Positions 7,273 to 16,702 of a stretch of 64,000 bases of DNA are shown piece by piece; positions within the stretch are counted from its first letter, which is position 1; every line of letters begins with the position of its first letter. The position numbers were made by a program, and so were the translations under genes. The notes beneath the pieces were generated by a model. That model was not told the DNA's origin, ran no database searches, and worked only from the letters and a program-made list of their open reading frames with translations. This stretch comes from Metabacillus niabensis. Lineage in GTDB: Bacteria > Bacillota > Bacilli > Bacillales > Bacillaceae. Location of the stretch: contig NZ_JAIVLH010000011.1 in the NCBI RefSeq assembly GCF_020524345.1, positions 1 to 64,000 of the forward strand, written 5' to 3'.

Positions 7273-9729
7273 TTACAAATACTGTCCTGTGTATGAGTTG
7301 GAGTTTTTTATGATGGATTCCGGTGTTCCTTGTGCGGTGATTTGGCCGCCTTTTCCTCCTCCTTCTGGTCCCAGGTCAATGATCCAGTCGGCGCCTTTGA
7401 TCATTTGGCTGTTATGTTCGACCATTATGACTGTATGGCCTGCATCTACGAGTCGATTTAGTAGTTTTAGTAATTGGGTTACATCATTTGGGTGTAATCC
7501 TGTTGTTGGTTCGTCTAATAAATATAACGAGCTTTTGTTTCCTTGCTTTAGTAGTTCCTTCGCTAATTTCAGTCGTTGACCTTCTCCACCTGAAAGGGTT
7601 GTTAACGACTGCCCCATTTTGAGATACCCTAGACCTATCTCAACAAGTAATTCGAGAACTTCTTTGACTTTTTTCTCATTTTCAAAAATACTTAAACAAT
7701 CCACAATCGAACTTTCTAGTATATCGTTTACAGAGTGATCATTATATTTTATAGACAAGACATCCTTCTGAAATCGTTTACCCTGACATACGGGACAAAC
7801 AACCTCTAAATCTGGAAAGAACAGCATATTTGTTGTGACATACCCCAATCCTTGACAGTTCTCACAACGTCCACCTACAGTATTAAAGGAGAAATGCTTT
7901 GCTGTCAGCCCCTTTTCTTTTGCAGCTTTATCCTTAGAAAAAATCGTTCGAATATGTGTAAACACATCAATATATGTGGCAATATTAGATCGCTTCATCC
8001 TGCTGAGTGGAGACTGACCAACAATAATCATCTGATCAAAATGGTCAAGACCTGTTACACGATCAAATCCATCATGAATTTTTTCATCCCCTTTAGCTAA
8101 TACATCGAAAACAAGTGATGATTTTCCTGAACCAGACACACCCGTCACAGCTGTAAGACAACCGATAGGGAATGTAACAGTTATGTCTTTTAAATTATGA
8201 ATTGTTGCATGATGAACAGAAATTGCTTGTCCTGTACCTTTTCGATACGTTCGATCCATTTCTTCCTCTTCTCGTAAGTATCTTCCCGTCACAGAACTTT
8301 CCTGCTCTTTCAGTTCTTGTAATGTACCTTGACCAACTACTGTTCCGCCTAATTTACCTGCCCCTGGACCGATATCAATAATGTAATCTGCTTCTTTCAT
8401 GACATCTACATCGTGCTCGATGAGTAAGATGGTATTCCCTAAATCTCTTAGCCCTTTAAGGACACTTACCAGCCCTAAAGTATCCTTTGGATGCAATCCA
8501 ACAGTCGGCTCATCCATAATATAAAGCACACCCGTTAAAGCTGAATCAAGAAGAGCAGATAATCTTAACCTTTGTGTTTCTCCTCCGGATAGAGTGATGA
8601 TTTGACGATCCAATGTTAAATAGCCAAGACCGATTTTTATAATTCTGGTAAGTTTCGTTTTCATATCTTGTAAAAAAGTTTCTACAAGCAAATAGCTTAC
8701 TTTGTCTAACCCTTTCTCAAGTTGATCCGCCCATTTAAGCATTTCCTCCAAAGAATGACTTACCAGCTTTGGAATTGTCATATTCTCTACAGTCACACTT
8801 CTACTTATTTCATTTAACCGTTCACCATTACAATCAGGACAAACTTGGGAATAAAAATACTCCTCTGCCTCTGAAGATGAACCGGACTTTTCTGTGAACC
8901 TTCTCCACATACCAGTTAAAACACCTTCAAATTTACCTTTATCTACAGTCTTTGGAGCCTTCTTATCAGGAAAGTATTCCTTCACTTCTTCACTTTCAAC
9001 ACCGTAATATAAAATGGCTTTTTGTGCAGGATTATATTCCTGCACGGGAAGTCCATCCTCAATCGGCACACCATAATAAGCCATGGCCGTTTTTACAACC
9101 GGAATTTGATAATCCGCATACCGTCCCTTCCACAAATCAACAGCTCCTTCTTCAAGCGAAAGATGTTGGTGAAAAACAGATTCTTTATGAACATCAACCG
9201 TCTCACCAAGACCTTTACAAGTTGAACAAGCACCTTCTGTTGTATTGTAGGAAAAGTGGGTCCGTGTTAGTTTTTCCATCCGGTGATGACAGCTTGGGCA
9301 AAAAATGTACTCCTTAAAACTCCCTTCTTCTTTTTCTATGTCCTCTACATTGAACGTTGGATCAACATCATGATGACAAGCAGGACACTGTCTCTTTCCA
9401 AGCTTTTCAAAAACCATTCGCAAACTTGTATACATATCTGTTACAGTACCGACCGTTGAGCGGGGATTTCGATTTGTATTTTGCTGGTTAATGCTTATGG
9501 CCGGAGAAAGGCCGCTAATCGAATCAACTTTTGGCTTATTGATCCCTTGCAGACCCATAGATTCTAAATACTGCCTCTGGCATTCCTTAAATAACGTATC
9601 CATCGCAAGTGTAGATTTACCCGAACCAGATGGACCCGTTACAACAATGAGTTTGTTTTTTGGAATAGAAACAGACAGATCCTTTAGATTGTTTTCCTTT
9701 GCCCCTTTTACAATCATGACATCATTCAA
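7273..9729 (-). CDS. UvrA-like ABC ATPase (DrrC/UvrA2 type)
   Basis: About 818 residues, shorter than housekeeping UvrA (about 940). Two ABC modules are visible: Walker A GPSGSGKST then ITLSGGETQRLRL and YIMDEPTVGLH; and GVSGSGKSS then LTTLSGGEGQRLKL and YLLDEPTTGLH. Zinc-finger CxxC pairs occur in both halves (CPACHHDVD, CPSCHHRME; CENCQGLGY, CPVCQGKRF). The frame is open to 9786, but AAAAGGAGGAG precedes TTG 9729, so that is the likely start. UvrA2/DrrC proteins are linked to tolerance of DNA-binding drugs rather than general repair. A MerR-type regulator is divergently transcribed, which suggests inducible expression. Confidence 0.87.
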   Translation of the reverse strand: MNDVMIVKGAKENNLKDLSVSIPKNKLIVVTGPSGSGKSTLAMDTLFKECQRQYLESMGLQGINKPKVDSISGLSPAISINQQNTNRNPRSTVGTVTDMYTSLRMVFEKLGKRQCPACHHDVDPTFNVEDIEKEEGSFKEYIFCPSCHHRMEKLTRTHFSYNTTEGACSTCKGLGETVDVHKESVFHQHLSLEEGAVDLWKGRYADYQIPVVKTAMAYYGVPIEDGLPVQEYNPAQKAILYYGVESEEVKEYFPDKKAPKTVDKGKFEGVLTGMWRRFTEKSGSSSEAEEYFYSQVCPDCNGERLNEISRSVTVENMTIPKLVSHSLEEMLKWADQLEKGLDKVSYLLVETFLQDMKTKLTRIIKIGLGYLTLDRQIITLSGGETQRLRLSALLDSALTGVLYIMDEPTVGLHPKDTLGLVSVLKGLRDLGNTILLIEHDVDVMKEADYIIDIGPGAGKLGGTVVGQGTLQELKEQESSVTGRYLREEEEMDRTYRKGTGQAISVHHATIHNLKDITVTFPIGCLTAVTGVSGSGKSSLVFDVLAKGDEKIHDGFDRVTGLDHFDQMIIVGQSPLSRMKRSNIATYIDVFTHIRTIFSKDKAAKEKGLTAKHFSFNTVGGRCENCQGLGYVTTNMLFFPDLEVVCPVCQGKRFQKDVLSIKYNDHSVNDILESSIVDCLSIFENEKKVKEVLELLVEIGLGYLKMGQSLTTLSGGEGQRLKLAKELLKQGNKSSLYLLDEPTTGLHPNDVTQLLKLLNRLVDAGHTVIMVEHNSQMIKGADWIIDLGPEGGGKGGQITAQGTPESIIKNSNSYTGQYL

Positions 9730-9807
9730 GTTTAACTCCTCCTTTTCATCTTCTAACTCAAGCATACAACATTTATGCAAGTGCAAGCTTTTTCACATTA
9801 TGTTACT

Positions 9808-9830
9808 ATTAGTATGGCATTTATACTAAT
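9808..9830. promoter_or_regulatory. Inverted repeat, probable MerR-family operator
   Basis: Perfect 8-bp arms ATTAGTAT (9808-9815) and ATACTAAT (9823-9830) surround a 7-bp centre in the intergenic space between the divergent UvrA-like gene (start 9729) and the regulator (start 9886). Position and symmetry suit a MerR dimer acting on one or both promoters. Confidence 0.55.
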
Positions 9831-9885
9831 CAAACTCGTCATGGTACTTAAAGGTTATAATTTAATCTTTTGTTTGGAGGTTCAT

Positions 9886-10593
9886 ATGGAACTAAAACCA
9901 ATAGATATTGCCCGAAAATTGGATGTTGGAACAAGTGCCTTACGACATTATGAGGAATGGGGTATCGTTCCAAAAGCGGTGCGAAAGCCAAATGGATATC
10001 GTGTTTATACGGAAGAACACGAAGCTTATTTCCTATGTATACGAGCAATGTATCATGGTTTTGGGATGGCAACTGTCCGAAAAATAATGCCTATGATCCA
10101 ACAAAACAACTTCATGGAAGCCTTATGGGAAGTAAATGCAATCCAAGCTGATTTATTTCTAAGAAAGCAACAAGCAACCAAAGCATTAGACATATTAAAA
10201 CCAAAAAACATGCAGAGGTTCTTGGATAAAAGAAACAAAGAGTGGTATTCAATCGGCGAGGTGGAAAAAGAAATAGAAGTACCCGCTTCAACGCTTAGGC
10301 ATTGGGAAAAAGAAGAATTGATTAAACCTATAAGAGACCCGGAAAGCGGATATCGTATGTATAACCATGAAGATATTCACCGTTTATTAATTATTAAAAC
10401 CGTTCAATCATCGGTTTATTTACTTGACTCAGTTAGAGAGATCTTGGAAAAAATCAACCAGCACAGTCTTTCCGAAGCAAGGAAATTTACAATGGATTCC
10501 TTAGCATATATGGACTATCAAATCGAGCAGCAGCTTCGAGGAGCACATTACTTGTATAAATTAATAGAATTGCTCAAAGAAAAAGTGAATTGA
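9886..10593 (+). CDS. Transcriptional regulator with two MerR helix-turn-helix domains
   Basis: 235 residues from ATG 9886, which has TTGGAGG upstream; the longer upstream reading runs into the promoter region. Two MerR-type DNA-binding domains occur in tandem: residues 1-70 (IDIARKLDVGTSALRHYEEWGIVPK...GYRVYTEE) and about 120-190 (YSIGEVEKEIEVPASTLRHWEKEELIKP...GYRMYNHED). A helical tail follows. No cysteine-rich metal site or large effector domain is seen. Placed head-to-head with the UvrA-like ABC gene, it is the natural candidate to control it. Two HTH domains in one chain are uncommon in this family. Confidence 0.85.
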   Translation: MELKPIDIARKLDVGTSALRHYEEWGIVPKAVRKPNGYRVYTEEHEAYFLCIRAMYHGFGMATVRKIMPMIQQNNFMEALWEVNAIQADLFLRKQQATKALDILKPKNMQRFLDKRNKEWYSIGEVEKEIEVPASTLRHWEKEELIKPIRDPESGYRMYNHEDIHRLLIIKTVQSSVYLLDSVREILEKINQHSLSEARKFTMDSLAYMDYQIEQQLRGAHYLYKLIELLKEKVN

Positions 10594-10653
10594 TATTCAA
10601 ACGTGACTCTTCCTCTCTTCTTTACAATATCCATCTATAGAATACTTTGAGTT

Positions 10654-10974
10654 CTATGGAGCAAAAGGAACAAAATACCTAAACATAAAAGATATAAACG
10701 CGAATACCGATATGGTACATACACATGCCAGATGCAGAAGGATATACACGGTTTTGATTTTTCCGTTGATAAAAAATGAATAGATAAGGCCTGTTAAAGG
10801 ATTCAAAATTAAAAAGGGTAAGGAAATGCCGATAGTTACTTTTCCTAACAGGTGTACAACTTTGGATTCTACTCCTGCTATACTCAAGACACATAAAAGT
10901 AAAATGGTTACAACAATTGTAGCGATTAAGGAAAATAATGCTACCTTTGATGGTTTACTAAAAAACTTCTTCAT
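10654..10974 (-). CDS. Small three-helix membrane protein
   Basis: 106 residues from ATG 10974, which follows AAAAAGGAGG; upstream in-frame codons lack a site. It has three hydrophobic segments (about residues 10-32, 45-65 and 75-100) and a short basic N-terminus (MKKFFSKPSK). I do not recognise the family. It is monocistronic, convergent with the MerR-type gene. Confidence 0.65.
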   Translation of the reverse strand: MKKFFSKPSKVALFSLIATIVVTILLLCVLSIAGVESKVVHLLGKVTIGISLPFLILNPLTGLIYSFFINGKIKTVYILLHLACVCTISVFAFISFMFRYFVPFAP

Positions 10975-11190
10975 CGTATCCTCCTTTTTATTTATCGTAA
11001 TCGTAAAATTACTGTAAAACGAACCTTCACTTAGATGGATAAACTTCACCAAAATGGAGTTCTCTTAAAATAGCCCCGGCATTTCCTTGTGCATCGACTA
11101 TTACCTGCATAATGCAGAAAAAACCGGGACTACTATCATTCTATTCAATTATGTTTCTAATTTATACTAAAACGCTTTCAATGTTTCCCA

Positions 11191-11658
11191 TCAAGCCTCT
11201 TTCATGTTTTGTTGTTCATCAAAAAGATGTCCAACAAATGTTATTTCTTTGATCACTACAGGAAGTTCACCTGTTGGAACTTTGAGCATGACCTTTTCAC
11301 CCATTTTCTTTAGTAAGAGCTGTCTTCCTACCGGCGATAAAAAAGAAATACAGCCAGAGTCCGGATCTGACTGCTCAGGGAAGCAGATGACAAAATCCTC
11401 TGTATCATTTTCATCATCAAACAATACTGTAACCCTTGTTCCGATATACACTTTCGGAAGCGAAGGATTTAGGTTGCTCTTCTGGCAGGCACTTAGCAAC
11501 TCCTCCAATTCCAGCAAATATAAATGAAAAAAGTTTTTTAATTGTTCTTGCATTGGAGTGGAAGCATTGTAAAGGTTTGTAAGCTCCTTTATATTCTCAT
11601 CAATATCAACCATTTGCTGTACTAAATGTTCTCTGTGCTGGGGGATGTTATGGTTCAT
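11191..11658 (-). CDS. GreA/GreB-family C-terminal domain protein
   Basis: 155 residues. The C-terminal half (ISFLSPVGRQLLLKKMGEKVMLKVPTG) matches the FKBP-like GreA/GreB C-terminal domain. The N-terminal part (residues 1-70) is helical with no clear GreA basic patch. Proteins of this type bind RNA polymerase, but the coiled coil is short and the catalytic acidic tip (the DxxE of GreA) is not evident, so transcript cleavage is doubtful. The start ATG follows GGGGGTT. Monocistronic. Confidence 0.75.
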   Translation of the reverse strand: MNHNIPQHREHLVQQMVDIDENIKELTNLYNASTPMQEQLKNFFHLYLLELEELLSACQKSNLNPSLPKVYIGTRVTVLFDDENDTEDFVICFPEQSDPDSGCISFLSPVGRQLLLKKMGEKVMLKVPTGELPVVIKEITFVGHLFDEQQNMKEA

Positions 11659-11880
11659 AATAGATAACCCCCAAACTTGGATTTTGTCTCTTGCATGTTT
11701 TGAATAAATTGTTCATTGTTAAACTCCTCCTATATAAAAAAATAAAACCCATCAAAGAAAGCAGAAAATAGGTTTCTCTGCCTTCTCCTCCCAAATAAAG
11801 AGGACATGCCCCTTTATAAGTTGTAAAGGTTTCAAGATAATATTACCATATTTAAACATAAATAATTGTTTAATTTATTT

Positions 11881-12519
11881 TTACCCTTTTGATAAGTCCC
11901 TGCGGTTCGCTGATAAAGGCGGCTGTTCTAACCATTCATTTGCAATCATAATATTGACCCCATCCTCCGAAAACTTCAGAACTTCAGCTACTAAACGTGA
12001 ATAATCTACAACTAAATCACTTCTTTGAGTTTCCGCAATAGATACACCAAAATTTCCAATTCCTGCATAAATCATTAGACTAAAGTGAAACATCATGATT
12101 TTATCAGAAAAAGGTGCTTCCTGTGATTCAGAAACCTCTTGTTCAAAAGACGCCGGCAATGGTAACGAAGCCATCTCCAAGTAACTGCCAAAAACCTTAA
12201 TATGTTTCAATGAAATTTCTTTACCCCTTAGAAAATACTTACGTACCTTATCAGACTTAGCAACCTGACTAAACGCGGTCACCAAACCTACTCCTAAATA
12301 ATTGGTCTGTATATTTGCGTAAAGATTCGTAACCTCTGTTCCTGTTAGTGCCTCCCTTCTCCCTAACCCTTCTAAAATAAACGATTGTTTATGTACAAAT
12401 TCAAGCTTTTCAGGATATGGAATAGCAGGAGGCCGTTGTAGTCTCGAATCCAAAAGTAAAGTTTTGTATTCTTGTTGTATTGGTTTCGTCCCATTCCGAA
12501 CCCGTACAATGCTCTCCTT
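11881..12519 (-). pseudogene. 5'-truncated DUF3231 gene
   Basis: The frame is open from 12519 to the stop at 11881 but has no ATG/GTG with a binding site; the only candidate is a TTG at 12453 without an SD. The protein aligns with residues about 140 to the end of the intact DUF3231 protein at 3380-4390 (...YLEMASLPLPASFEQEV..., FSDKIMMFHFSLMIYAGIG, and the shared ending EWLEQPPLSANRRDLSKG). The N-terminal domain is absent; upstream sequence in this frame is unrelated. This looks like a remnant, though expression of a one-domain form is not excluded. Confidence 0.65.
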
Positions 12520-12955
12520 CTACTAATTTACCAACTATATGATAACTACCAATATATAAACGTAATCCATTAGAAGCAATTAGCCCTGCGATTAAAAACA
12601 TACCTCCCCAACCTCCAGGGAATATACAATTAACATAACATTCCATTATTTCAAAGAATACAATCCATTTGATTCGACGTATTTTGTAGAATTTTCGCCT
12701 TCATTCTCTTATTTTTTTGTATAGTTATTTCCATATGGAAATAACTCGTATCCTACCTCCAAGTTCGGTTGTATAATAGACTTTTCCCCAATCGCTATAC
12801 GCCCAAGTAATAATTAAATTCAATAAACTAATTTAATTAATAAGGGCTAGACTTAAAAATGAATTGCATTTTCAACAAAAGCAACTTAAGGATAGAAAAA
12901 GCAGCCAAAATTTAGTAAGATATCCACATGTGACATTAGATAAGGAGTTAAAAAA
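12520..12955. other. Intergenic remnant region with a palindrome
   Basis: No convincing gene. The minus strand holds a short open stretch (12410-12646) with membrane-like residues GGWGGMFLIAGLIASNGL that I cannot place; it may be debris from the event that truncated the DUF3231 gene. A perfect 24-bp palindrome lies at 12723-12746. The last 100 bp form the AT-rich leader of the ABC-F gene. Confidence 0.5.
12723..12746. repeat. Perfect 24-bp palindrome
   Basis: AGTTATTTCC ATAT GGAAATAACT reads the same on both strands. It lies about 210 bp upstream of the ABC-F start and is not followed by a T-run, so it is more like a protein-binding site than a terminator. Confidence 0.6.
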
Positions 12956-14509
12956 ATGAGCGTATTAAACGTAAAAGATTTAAGTCACGGTTTCGGTGAT
13001 CGTGCGATTTTTAATAATGTGTCTTTTCGACTTTTAAAAGGAGAACACGTTGGACTAGTTGGGGCAAATGGTGAGGGTAAGTCTACTTTCATGAATATTG
13101 TTACTGGGAAGTTACAACCCGACGAGGGGAAAGTTGAGTGGTCACGAAAAGTTCGTGTTGGTTATTTAGATCAGCATGCTGTCCTTCAAAAAGGTACGAC
13201 GATGCGTGACGCTTTGAGTTCTGCTTTTCAATATCTTTTTGATGCCGAATCAGAGATCAATGAACTTTACGCAAAAATGGGTGAAGAAGGTGCTGATATC
13301 GATGCATTACTTGCAGAAGTTGGAGAGCTACAAGAAACTTTAGATAGTAATGATTTCTATCAAATTAATTCAAAAGTTGAGGAAGTTGCTCGTGGTCTAG
13401 GATTAGACGCGGTTGGACTCGATCGGGATGTAAATGATCTTAGCGGTGGGCAACGTACGAAAGTTTTGCTAGCTAAACTTTTGCTAGAAAAGCCTGAAAT
13501 CCTATTACTAGACGAGCCAACAAACTATTTGGATGAACAGCATATCGAATGGTTGAAGCGCTATTTACAGGAATATGAGAATGCATTTATCTTGATTTCA
13601 CATGATATACCATTTTTAAACAATGTTGTTAACTTGATCTATCACATGGAAAACCAAGAGTTGAACCGCTATGTGGGTGACTATGATAACTTCTTAAAAA
13701 TTTATGAAATGAAGAAGCAGCAATTGGAGTCTGCTTACAAGCGTCAACAACAAGAAATTGCGGATTTGAAGGATTTCGTTGCTCGTAACAAGGCAAGTGT
13801 TGCGACTCGTAATATGGCGATGTCTCGTCAGAAGAAGCTCGACAAAATGGAAATAATTGAATTGGGGAAAGAGAAGCCAAAACCAGAGTTTAACTTCAAA
13901 GAAGCTCGTGCAGCTAGTCGATGGATTTTCACGGCTGAAGATCTTGTTATTGGTTACAATGAACCACTTTCCCGCCCTTTGAATTTGAAAATGGAACGCG
14001 GACAAAAAATTGCATTCGTGGGTGCAAACGGTATTGGTAAGTCTACTCTTTTAAAAAGTATTCTTGGGTTGATTAAGCCAATTTCAGGTAAAGTGGAACG
14101 TGGTGAACATCAATACACCGGTTACTTCGAGCAGGAAGTTAAACAATCCAACTACAATACTTGTATTGAAGAGATTTGGAGCGAATTCCCAAGTATGAAT
14201 CAGGCCGAAGTCAGAGCTGCTCTTGCAAAATGCGGATTAACGACAAAACATATTGAAAGTAAAATCGAAGTCCTTTCCGGTGGCGAAAAAGCCAAAGTCC
14301 GATTATGTAAAATTATTAACACAGAAACGAACTTATTAATTCTAGACGAACCTACCAATCACTTGGATGTTGACGCAAAAGAAGAATTGAAGCGTGCTTT
14401 AAAGGCATATCGCGGAAGTATCTTAATGGTTTCCCACGAACCTGAATTCTATCGTGAAATTGCGACTGAAGTTTGGAATTGTGAGGATTGGACGACAAAA
14501 GTGTTTTAA
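12956..14509 (+). CDS. yfmM: ABC-F ATPase YfmM
   Basis: 517 residues, matching B. subtilis YfmM (about 518). Two ABC domains without membrane segments: Walker A GANGEGKST, signature DLSGGQRTK, Walker B LLLDEPTNYLD; then GANGIGKST, VLSGGEKAK, LILDEPTNHLD. A charged helical linker (about residues 240-310) is the P-site tRNA interaction motif region of ABC-F proteins. These act on stalled ribosomes; the YfmM role is inferred from family. The start ATG follows AAGGAG. Monocistronic, with a terminator hairpin at 14635 after a repeat. Confidence 0.93.
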   Translation: MSVLNVKDLSHGFGDRAIFNNVSFRLLKGEHVGLVGANGEGKSTFMNIVTGKLQPDEGKVEWSRKVRVGYLDQHAVLQKGTTMRDALSSAFQYLFDAESEINELYAKMGEEGADIDALLAEVGELQETLDSNDFYQINSKVEEVARGLGLDAVGLDRDVNDLSGGQRTKVLLAKLLLEKPEILLLDEPTNYLDEQHIEWLKRYLQEYENAFILISHDIPFLNNVVNLIYHMENQELNRYVGDYDNFLKIYEMKKQQLESAYKRQQQEIADLKDFVARNKASVATRNMAMSRQKKLDKMEIIELGKEKPKPEFNFKEARAASRWIFTAEDLVIGYNEPLSRPLNLKMERGQKIAFVGANGIGKSTLLKSILGLIKPISGKVERGEHQYTGYFEQEVKQSNYNTCIEEIWSEFPSMNQAEVRAALAKCGLTTKHIESKIEVLSGGEKAKVRLCKIINTETNLLILDEPTNHLDVDAKEELKRALKAYRGSILMVSHEPEFYREIATEVWNCEDWTTKVF

Positions 14510-14514
14510 ATAAT

Positions 14515-14627
14515 AAGAAAAGCGCGACGTCCTGTCGCATTGACTGCACTTGCACGTCCTTTGCTTCCGGGCTAGGCGCTGGAGCTAGACACTCACACTA
14601 AGTACAAAATTTTATACTTTCTTACCT
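14515..14627 (+). repeat. Dispersed 'AAGAAAAGCGC...TTTCTTACCT' repeat, copy A
   Basis: Begins 5 nt after the yfmM stop with AAGAAAAGCGC and contains GGCGCTGGAGCTAGACACT and CTAAGTACAAAATTTTATAC, ending CTTTCTTACCT. Related copies occur at 22941, 30407 and 41170. The GC-rich first half can fold; the AT-rich tail is highly conserved between copies. Confidence 0.8.
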
Positions 14628-15291
14628 AGAGATTAAGGGGTACCCAATGATAAAAAATCCACTTGGGTACCCCTTTATATAGGAAGTCTTGTCAATAATG
14701 AAGTAGCCATCGAAAGGAAAATAAGTGGAGGTTTTCCAATTATGCAAGCGAAATCCTCCCATCTTTACGTTTTTCGATTTGATAGGCGGAATCTATCCGG
14801 CTATTTAAGCTATTTTTATTAGTATTCTCTAATTAAGCGAAATTTTTCCGTCTATTTAGCAGACAGGATGCTTAACCTGCTGAGCTGATAAACGATAGGA
14901 AGCATAATTGATATCCTGGTTCCCAGCTAACCTTTAATTCTTTACCGTTCTGAAAGCATCATACCAGACCTTGCCCACATAATATCAGCATTTAAACCTT
15001 ATACTATAAAAACGCATCACTTCGAGACTACCTTGCAACACAAATATACCAGCTTCTAGCAGCTTCCTAATTCGGTATTCGAGAAACGAATTCCCTCCAC
15101 AGATAAAATATACTCTTTCCATCTCCCGCTTTTTGCCCATTTTTTCTAAAGATCATCTCGTTTTTTCGAGCTTTTTCCACGATTGTTGATTTGCCGGGGA
15201 TAACAGGCTATTTTCTCACAATTTTTTTGTACTAACTTTATTCCAACTGTAGATGAATTATGGAAAAAGTTTATTTTAATGTGTTTAATTT
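14628..15291. other. Gene-poor gap
   Basis: After the terminator at 14635 about 600 bp carry no open frame with a binding site on either strand. Short T-rich and purine-rich tracts and scattered stops suggest degenerate sequence. Nothing recognisable was found. Confidence 0.5.
14635..14676 (+). terminator. Terminator-like hairpin after yfmM
   Basis: A 13-bp perfect stem AAGGGGTACCCAA (14635-14647) / TTGGGTACCCCTT (14663-14675) with a 15-nt loop. The following T-tract is short, so termination may be partial. Confidence 0.6.
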
Positions 15292-16683
15292 CTACAACTT
15301 TAAAACGAGTTGCGCCACACACTCCACATGCGCAGTATGCGGAAACATATCAACAGGCTGAATATACTCAACCTTATAATCCTTGCTCAAATAATCAATA
15401 TCCTTCGCCAATGTACTAGGATTACAAGACACATACACAAATTTCTTCGGTTTTACCTTCTTAATCGCATCTAACAACTTGCGATCACATCCTGTTCTTG
15501 GAGGGTCAACAACCACAACATCAGGTTTCCATCCTTCTTCCACCCATTTAGGCAACCAATGCTCGGCTGTACCTGTAACATAAGTAGTATTGGTAAAGCC
15601 ATGCTTTTGCGCATTCTCCTGTGCGTCAATAATGGCAGCTTCAATCGTATCCATTCCGCGCACTTCACTTGCATCACCTGCAAGCCAAAGCCCAATAGTC
15701 CCTACTCCACAATAGGCATCCGCTATTTTCTCTCGACCTGTTAAGCTGGCAGCTTTTTTCACTTCATCATAAAGCTTGACCGTTTGAACTGGGTTTAGTT
15801 GAAAGAACGCTCTTGCCGATAGTTCGAAGCTTAAATCACCAAGTGTTTCCTGAATCACTTCTTCTCCGCTTAGATGAAGTGTTTTTTCGCCAAAAATTAA
15901 AGATGTGTTATTTCCGTTTATATTTTGAACAAGTGATTTGACCTCTGGAAAGCGTTTTTGGATTTCGGCCATAATTAATTTTTTACGAGGAACCTCTTTT
16001 TGAGTTGTAATTAATACAACCTGTACTTCTCCAGTTTGAAAACCGGCACGAGTTACAATTGTCCTAACAATTCCTTTTCTTTTCCGCTCATCGTAAATGG
16101 GAACTTGAAAATCCTCTAATATTTGTTTAACTCCCTCAGAAACCTTATTTGTTAACGGATGCTGAACCATACAATTTTGGATTGGGACGAGACGATGTGA
16201 ATCAAGTCCATATAGACCGGCAATGACTTTCCCTTTTTGCTGACCTACTTGGAATTGACTTTTATTCCGATAATTCCAAGGTTCTTCCATGCCAATTGTC
16301 TGGCGAATATCGAGTTGGCTTACCTTTAATTTTGTATGACGTTCCAAAGATTGAAGAACAATATCCCGTTTTTCCTTTAACTGTTGATCATATGCCAAAT
16401 GCTGAAGCTGGCAGCCTCCACATTCTTCATAAATTGGACATGGTGGTTTTACACGGAACGGTGAAGACTTCCGAATTGTTTTTACCTTTCCTTCTGCAAA
16501 CTTCGGCTGAATTTTCGTTGCTTCAACCAAAACTTCCTCTCCAGGTAGGGCACCAGGAACGAATACGACTTGTCTCTTAAAATAGCCGACACCTTCTCCA
16601 TTAATCCCCAGCCTTTTGATCGTTAATGGAAAGGTTTGTCCTTTTGTCACTTTTATATGACTCGTTTGCTTTTTTTCTTTCAT
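15292..16683 (-). CDS. yfjO: TrmA/RumA-family RNA (uracil-5-)-methyltransferase YfjO
   Basis: 463 residues from ATG 16683 (GGAGAG upstream); the longer reading overlaps the upstream gene. An N-terminal TRAM RNA-binding domain (residues 15-75) is followed by Cys82, Cys88 and Cys91 ([10 protein letters not shown]), ligands of the [4Fe-4S] cluster in this family. The SAM-binding loop is [12 protein letters not shown], the catalytic region [11 protein letters not shown], and the nucleophilic Cys lies in [10 protein letters not shown]. It methylates U to m5U in 23S rRNA or tRNA; which site is uncertain because Bacillus has two paralogues. It lies 19 nt downstream of yfjP, probably co-transcribed. 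Confidence 0.92.
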   Translation of the reverse strand: MKEKKQTSHIKVTKGQTFPLTIKRLGINGEGVGYFKRQVVFVPGALPGEEVLVEATKIQPKFAEGKVKTIRKSSPFRVKPPCPIYEECGGCQLQHLAYDQQLKEKRDIVLQSLERHTKLKVSQLDIRQTIGMEEPWNYRNKSQFQVGQQKGKVIAGLYGLDSHRLVPIQNCMVQHPLTNKVSEGVKQILEDFQVPIYDERKRKGIVRTIVTRAGFQTGEVQVVLITTQKEVPRKKLIMAEIQKRFPEVKSLVQNINGNNTSLIFGEKTLHLSGEEVIQETLGDLSFELSARAFFQLNPVQTVKLYDEVKKAASLTGREKIADAYCGVGTIGLWLAGDASEVRGMDTIEAAIIDAQENAQKHGFTNTTYVTGTAEHWLPKWVEEGWKPDVVVVDPPRTGCDRKLLDAIKKVKPKKFVYVSCNPSTLAKDIDYLSKDYKVEYIQPVDMFPHTAHVECVAQLVLKL

Positions 16684-16702
16684 AACGTTATACTCTCCGT
16701 TT

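Noticed and set aside
11053-11130. Hairpin AGCCCCGG...CCGGGACT with an inner CTGCATAATGCAG
   Set aside because: Long loop and no U-run or gene to serve; not enough to call a terminator or RNA element.
12410-12646. Minus-strand 78-residue frame with a hydrophobic segment
   Set aside because: No family match and overlap with the DUF3231 remnant in another frame; kept only as unexplained debris.
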